Origin: Candidatus Nanopelagicales bacterium
GTDB taxonomy: Bacteria; Actinomycetota; Actinomycetes; S36-B12; UBA5976
Length of the DNA: 9,080 nt
Assembly (NCBI GenBank): GCA_030831445.1
Contig: JAURLB010000072.1
Span: 1 to 9,080, forward strand
Direction: 5' to 3'
Position numbers and translations under genes: made by a program. Numbering within the stretch: position 1 is the first letter of the stretch; every line of letters starts with the position of its first letter. Below, in pieces: positions 6,577-9,080 of this stretch. The notes under the pieces were generated by a model. That model saw nothing but the letters and a program-made list of their open reading frames with translations, was not told the origin of the DNA and ran no database searches.

Positions 6577-7725
6577 ATGCCACTGACAACTGAACAATTG
6601 ATAAACACTCTGGATTCCATGGATCTACTTGACTTAGGTGCTCCTGGCCCATGGGATGGTGATCTTGATGGGCATGACATTGCGGACATTGAATGGGACC
6701 AGATACTGAAATCAGATACTCGTGTTGATAGAGGATCAGAAATCAATCAGTCAGATGGTCAAGAGGACAGTTGGGAACGCGTGGCTGCGGAAATTTCTCG
6801 CCGGTCAGTTGGTTCTCGAACACCACCACCGCCAACGAGTGTTGACGCTCTCGCTTGGTACGCGCCAATCCATAGATTTGGGCTTAATTGGGGCGTCTAT
6901 ATCTATGAGGAGAGTGTTTTCAAGATTGCAGGGCAAATTGCAACCTATTTGAGACCGGGGCGTGTGATTGATGCCCGAATAGCTCGTCAATTGATACGCA
7001 TGTCTCTCAGTGTTTTGTATCTCCATGAAGCTTTTCATCACAAGATCGAATCGTTTGCGATTCGTGCTGAAGTTGTTAGCAGGCACAAGAAATATGTTCC
7101 TTACAACGAAAATGTCTTTTTGCCACTGATCAATACTGACGAATTGATGGAAGAAGCACTTGCTTGTACAGAGATGTACACACGACTGAAGGAGCCAACT
7201 TTCCGTAAAGGGGTGTCGACCGAAATCTTTCACGCGACTCGATCCGTGCTCGAGGATTGGATCCCAACGCTTCCACCCGGATATCGAATGGGACTGGGTG
7301 TTTTGCAAGTTTCGACATTTGAAGATGAACGCAATGGACTTTTGAGTCAAATTAATGAAGGGGATATCTCTCCGACGCAACATTGGGAAGAATGGAAAAT
7401 TGCACCGCAGATGACGCGGGCATTGTTCTCATGGAAAGAAATCGCTTATGTTTTAATTCCTAAAGGTCAAACTTCGCTTGTGCCTTGGTTTTCGGAGGGA
7501 GTTAATCTACTCTCAATTTCCTCTCGTGACTTAGAGAAATTGATTAAGAAGTTTGGCTACTCGGAGACGTCGGGCGGGAAAGGCTCCCACCGCAAGTACG
7601 TCCATGACACTTTGCCAAAAATCATTCTCCCGAATAGTCGAGAGTCACTGTCACCCGGGGTTCTGAGGTCAGTTTCGCAAGCATTGGGTGTCGGATCAAT
7701 TAGGGATTTGGGTGCTTTGGTCTGA
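6577..7725 (+). CDS. HEXXH metallopeptidase-like protein with C-terminal HicA-like domain
   Basis: This encodes 382 residues. The start ATG 6577 has AGAAGGAG (6565-6572) just upstream; GTG 6538 is in frame but unsupported. Residues 1-85 are acidic and low in order. Residues about 90-210 form a zincin-like domain: YAPIHRFGLNWGVYIYEE, then LYLHEAFHHKIESF with HEXXH at H150-E151-x-x-H154, then DELMEEALA with E192/E193 as a possible third zinc ligand 38-39 residues on (gluzincin-like). Residues about 316-376 resemble HicA/YcfA: SRDLEKLIKKFGY, then GGKGSHRKY with the H338 that is catalytic in HicA RNases, then LSPGVLRSVSQALG. Residues 211-310 are unassigned. It is the first gene of a three-gene operon. 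I infer a toxin-like or RNA-binding peptidase; an enzymatic role is not shown. The HicA call rests on motif spacing seen by eye. Confidence 0.75.
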   Translation: MPLTTEQLINTLDSMDLLDLGAPGPWDGDLDGHDIADIEWDQILKSDTRVDRGSEINQSDGQEDSWERVAAEISRRSVGSRTPPPPTSVDALAWYAPIHRFGLNWGVYIYEESVFKIAGQIATYLRPGRVIDARIARQLIRMSLSVLYLHEAFHHKIESFAIRAEVVSRHKKYVPYNENVFLPLINTDELMEEALACTEMYTRLKEPTFRKGVSTEIFHATRSVLEDWIPTLPPGYRMGLGVLQVSTFEDERNGLLSQINEGDISPTQHWEEWKIAPQMTRALFSWKEIAYVLIPKGQTSLVPWFSEGVNLLSISSRDLEKLIKKFGYSETSGGKGSHRKYVHDTLPKIILPNSRESLSPGVLRSVSQALGVGSIRDLGALV

Positions 7726-7740
7726 ATTAGGGTCTTGGGT

Positions 7741-8253
7741 ATGAGAGAAACGACTGCGGAGATTTGGATTGGGCCAGCACAAGGTTCCGAGTGGATGGGT
7801 ACGCAGGGCGGATTGAACGCCACACATCTGTTGCTACTTCGAGAAAACAGTCGGCCAGCGTGGATGTTGATGCCAGGCAATTTGTATGACTCAAAGCCGC
7901 CAGAGATTGGCCGACCTAAGGTTTGGGTTCCTTCCTATCCTCATCCTCTTGAAGATGCATTACTTCTTTTTGCTGTGATGGGGGCGAAGGTGCCAGAAGT
8001 CCGGGCCGTACTCGGGGAATTTGACAAGTCTCGAAATCGTTCGCGCCTTGACATAGATGCTTCATTTCCTAAAGGTTTTCCAAGAGAGGTTTACGCAGCT
8101 AATCAGAAACATCTCAAGGGTTGGCATGTTGTTGTGAGCGTGGGGGATGCCTCGCATGCAAAGAAAGATCTGGCTGCTCTTAAGAAATACAAGGGCCTTG
8201 ATATTGAGGTTCGTGAGACAACGAGTTTTCAACGAGGGCAACTGAGTGAATAG
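7741..8253 (+). CDS. Unrecognised 170-aa protein between the peptidase-HicA and HEPN genes
   Basis: This is predicted cytoplasmic, with no signal peptide or membrane helix. ATG 7741 is chosen over TTG 7735 because AGGG (7729-7732) is 8 nt upstream of it. The stop of the preceding gene is 15 nt before the start, and the stop of this gene overlaps the next gene by 8 nt, so it is the middle of a tight operon. Visible segments are EIWIGPAQG near the N-terminus, SRPAWMLMPGNLYD (38-51), VWVPSYPHPLEDALLLFAVM (61-80), FPREVYAANQKHL (113-125) and a C-terminal mixed segment VVVSVGDASHAKKDLAALKK (130-149). No HicB features are obvious: I see neither the partial RNase-H opening nor a ribbon-helix-helix tail. 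Being between two toxin-like genes, it is a candidate antitoxin or regulator; this is inference. Confidence 0.7.
   Translation: MRETTAEIWIGPAQGSEWMGTQGGLNATHLLLLRENSRPAWMLMPGNLYDSKPPEIGRPKVWVPSYPHPLEDALLLFAVMGAKVPEVRAVLGEFDKSRNRSRLDIDASFPKGFPREVYAANQKHLKGWHVVVSVGDASHAKKDLAALKKYKGLDIEVRETTSFQRGQLSE
8234..8238 (+). promoter_or_regulatory. Ribosome binding site that fixes the HEPN gene start
   Basis: GAGGG lies inside the end of the preceding gene, 7 nt before GTG 8246. The next in-frame start, ATG 8276, has no comparable site, so the overlapping GTG start is preferred. Confidence 0.6.
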
Positions 8254-8854
8254 GCCTCATCAACCGCGGAGTGAGATGCGGCTAGGTGATCGGTCAAGTT
8301 TTGCAAGGGAATGGCTACGAGACGCACGTCTACAACAAGAGGAAAGGCGTGTTTTTAGTGCCTTCTTTAGCGGATACGTAGCCCTGGTTGCAGCTGCAAG
8401 CCAAATGGCTGGTGATCACGGGGAATTTCAACGATATGCAAATCAGCAGGATGACCATCTGGAGCGAAAAGCAATTGAATTTGCTATGTCCAAGCGATCA
8501 GTTGAGATAAACAATTTCATAACTTCCGGAGATGGAGCGCGTGCTACGAACTCATTAAGGAGTCGCGAAGTGCCAGAAGGAGACGAGTTCAAGATGATTG
8601 GATCCGTTAATGACCCAGAATTAATGGAAGCTACCTCATCATTATTTAGCCTCTGGTCGCCACTTGCGAATTCATCTAGGAGCAAGACAGACATCGTGAA
8701 TCAAGCGAACCATTTGGGGCTCGTTTTTAGAAAAGTTCGCAATCGACTGTTCCATGGAGGAAAAATGAACGATCCGAATGGGTCTGATGCAGATTTGCTC
8801 GAACGAATAAATCCGATTCTGTTTGGAGTGGTTGAAGTTTTACTTATTCACTGA
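8246..8854 (+). CDS. HEPN-like RNase candidate
   Basis: This encodes 202 residues from GTG 8246, with a good ribosome site and an 8-nt overlap with the gene before. It appears all-helical: an amphipathic segment ERRVFSAFFSGYVALVAAASQ (about 33-53), a charged middle, and a C-terminal helix pair. The key motif is RKVRNRLFHGGK, where R165-N166-x3-H170 is the RNxxxH signature of HEPN ribonucleases; the surrounding 'RN.LFHGGK' is typical of HEPN proteins in defence and toxin-antitoxin loci. The following SDADLLERINPILFGVVEVLL is the expected last helix. Many HEPN toxins pair with an MNT-fold antitoxin; none is adjacent here, and the nucleotidyltransferase relic is 7.8 kb away. Its partner may be one of the two upstream proteins. 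The family call is firm on motif, while activity is inferred. Confidence 0.75.
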   Translation: MNRPHQPRSEMRLGDRSSFAREWLRDARLQQEERRVFSAFFSGYVALVAAASQMAGDHGEFQRYANQQDDHLERKAIEFAMSKRSVEINNFITSGDGARATNSLRSREVPEGDEFKMIGSVNDPELMEATSSLFSLWSPLANSSRSKTDIVNQANHLGLVFRKVRNRLFHGGKMNDPNGSDADLLERINPILFGVVEVLLIH

Positions 8855-9080
8855 TAGGTCAGTGACACCAAGAAATTCATTCAGACGATTGGCCATTAGT
8901 AAGCGCCGTTTTGCTAGAAATTCTGGGTACGCATCAATCTCTAGAAGTGAGCTTTCCGTGGGTATACATTGACTGGAGAAAATTTCATCACCTCGTTCTT
9001 GAATGAACTCGGGAACATAAATTGAAGGCTTACGAGCTTTATGTCCTGGACCCCGTTTGTTGGTCCACCTGTTATGAGGC
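8840..9080 (-). CDS. C-terminal part of an unidentified protein (partial)
   Basis: On the minus strand a frame is open from the window edge to TAA at 8842-8840, giving 79 residues. It has no start in the window. It includes RWTNKRGPGHKARKPSIYVP, SSLLEIDAYPEF and the helix LAKRRLLMANRLNEFLGV. A similar closing helix (a '..F...R...LA..LN.FL' pattern) is common at the C-terminus of DUF262/GmrSD-type and other HNH-linked proteins, but the fragment is too short to assign. It converges on the HEPN gene and overlaps its last 15 nt. Composition is protein-like throughout, which is why I accept it despite its being partial. Confidence 0.55.
   Translation of the reverse strand, partial: PHNRWTNKRGPGHKARKPSIYVPEFIQERGDEIFSSQCIPTESSLLEIDAYPEFLAKRRLLMANRLNEFLGVTDLSVNK
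8848..8865. terminator. Short hairpin at the convergent gene ends
   Basis: TCACTGA (8848-8854) and TCAGTGA (8859-8865) form a 7-bp perfect inverted repeat around a TAGG tetraloop. The left arm contains the HEPN gene stop codon. There is no T-run on the plus strand, and on the minus strand it is inside the coding frame, so a terminator role is weak. Confidence 0.25.

Noticed and set aside
62..8854. The nucleotidyltransferase relic and the HEPN protein as an MNT/HEPN toxin-antitoxin pair
   Set aside because: They are 7.8 kb apart and the nucleotidyltransferase lacks its active site; true pairs are adjacent.

Overview
The window looks like a piece of an actinobacterial chromosome of moderate GC (my estimate by eye, mid-40s percent). 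The evidence is the actinobacterial style of the two-component system, several GTG starts, near-leaderless starts, and small actinobacterial-type families. The genus cannot be fixed from the sequence; a freshwater planktonic actinomycete is one guess.

Left end (1-979): the 3' tail of a small gene overlaps a broken nucleotidyltransferase gene of a toxin-antitoxin-like pair. The break removed the catalytic core. A structured ~170-bp repeat (copy A) follows, then a stretch with no convincing gene and one possible relic frame.

Centre-left (980-4528): an envelope-stress or ion-sensing type module. A secreted, acidic, tandem-repeat protein is encoded on the minus strand, divergent from an OmpR-family response regulator and its sensor kinase. 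These are followed by a COG4705/DUF347-like membrane protein. The same box, TTCAGCAAGYGTTCAG, lies upstream of the regulator gene and of the membrane-protein gene, each 48-49 bp before a plausible -10 element. The regulator probably controls both itself and the membrane protein.

Centre (4612-6240): a full-length two-domain ChrA-type transporter, then copy B of the structured repeat. Copies A and B are in direct orientation and 5,619 bp apart.

Right (6241-9080): a small Cys/His-rich protein on the minus strand, then divergently a tight three-gene operon: (i) a HEXXH zinc-peptidase-like protein with a C-terminal HicA-like RNA-binding/RNase domain, (ii) an unrecognised 170-aa protein, and (iii) a protein with the RNxxxH signature of HEPN RNases. 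No HicB is visible. This operon is the best candidate for an undescribed toxin-antitoxin or defence system. The window ends in the C-terminal part of an unidentified minus-strand gene that converges on, and overlaps, the HEPN gene.
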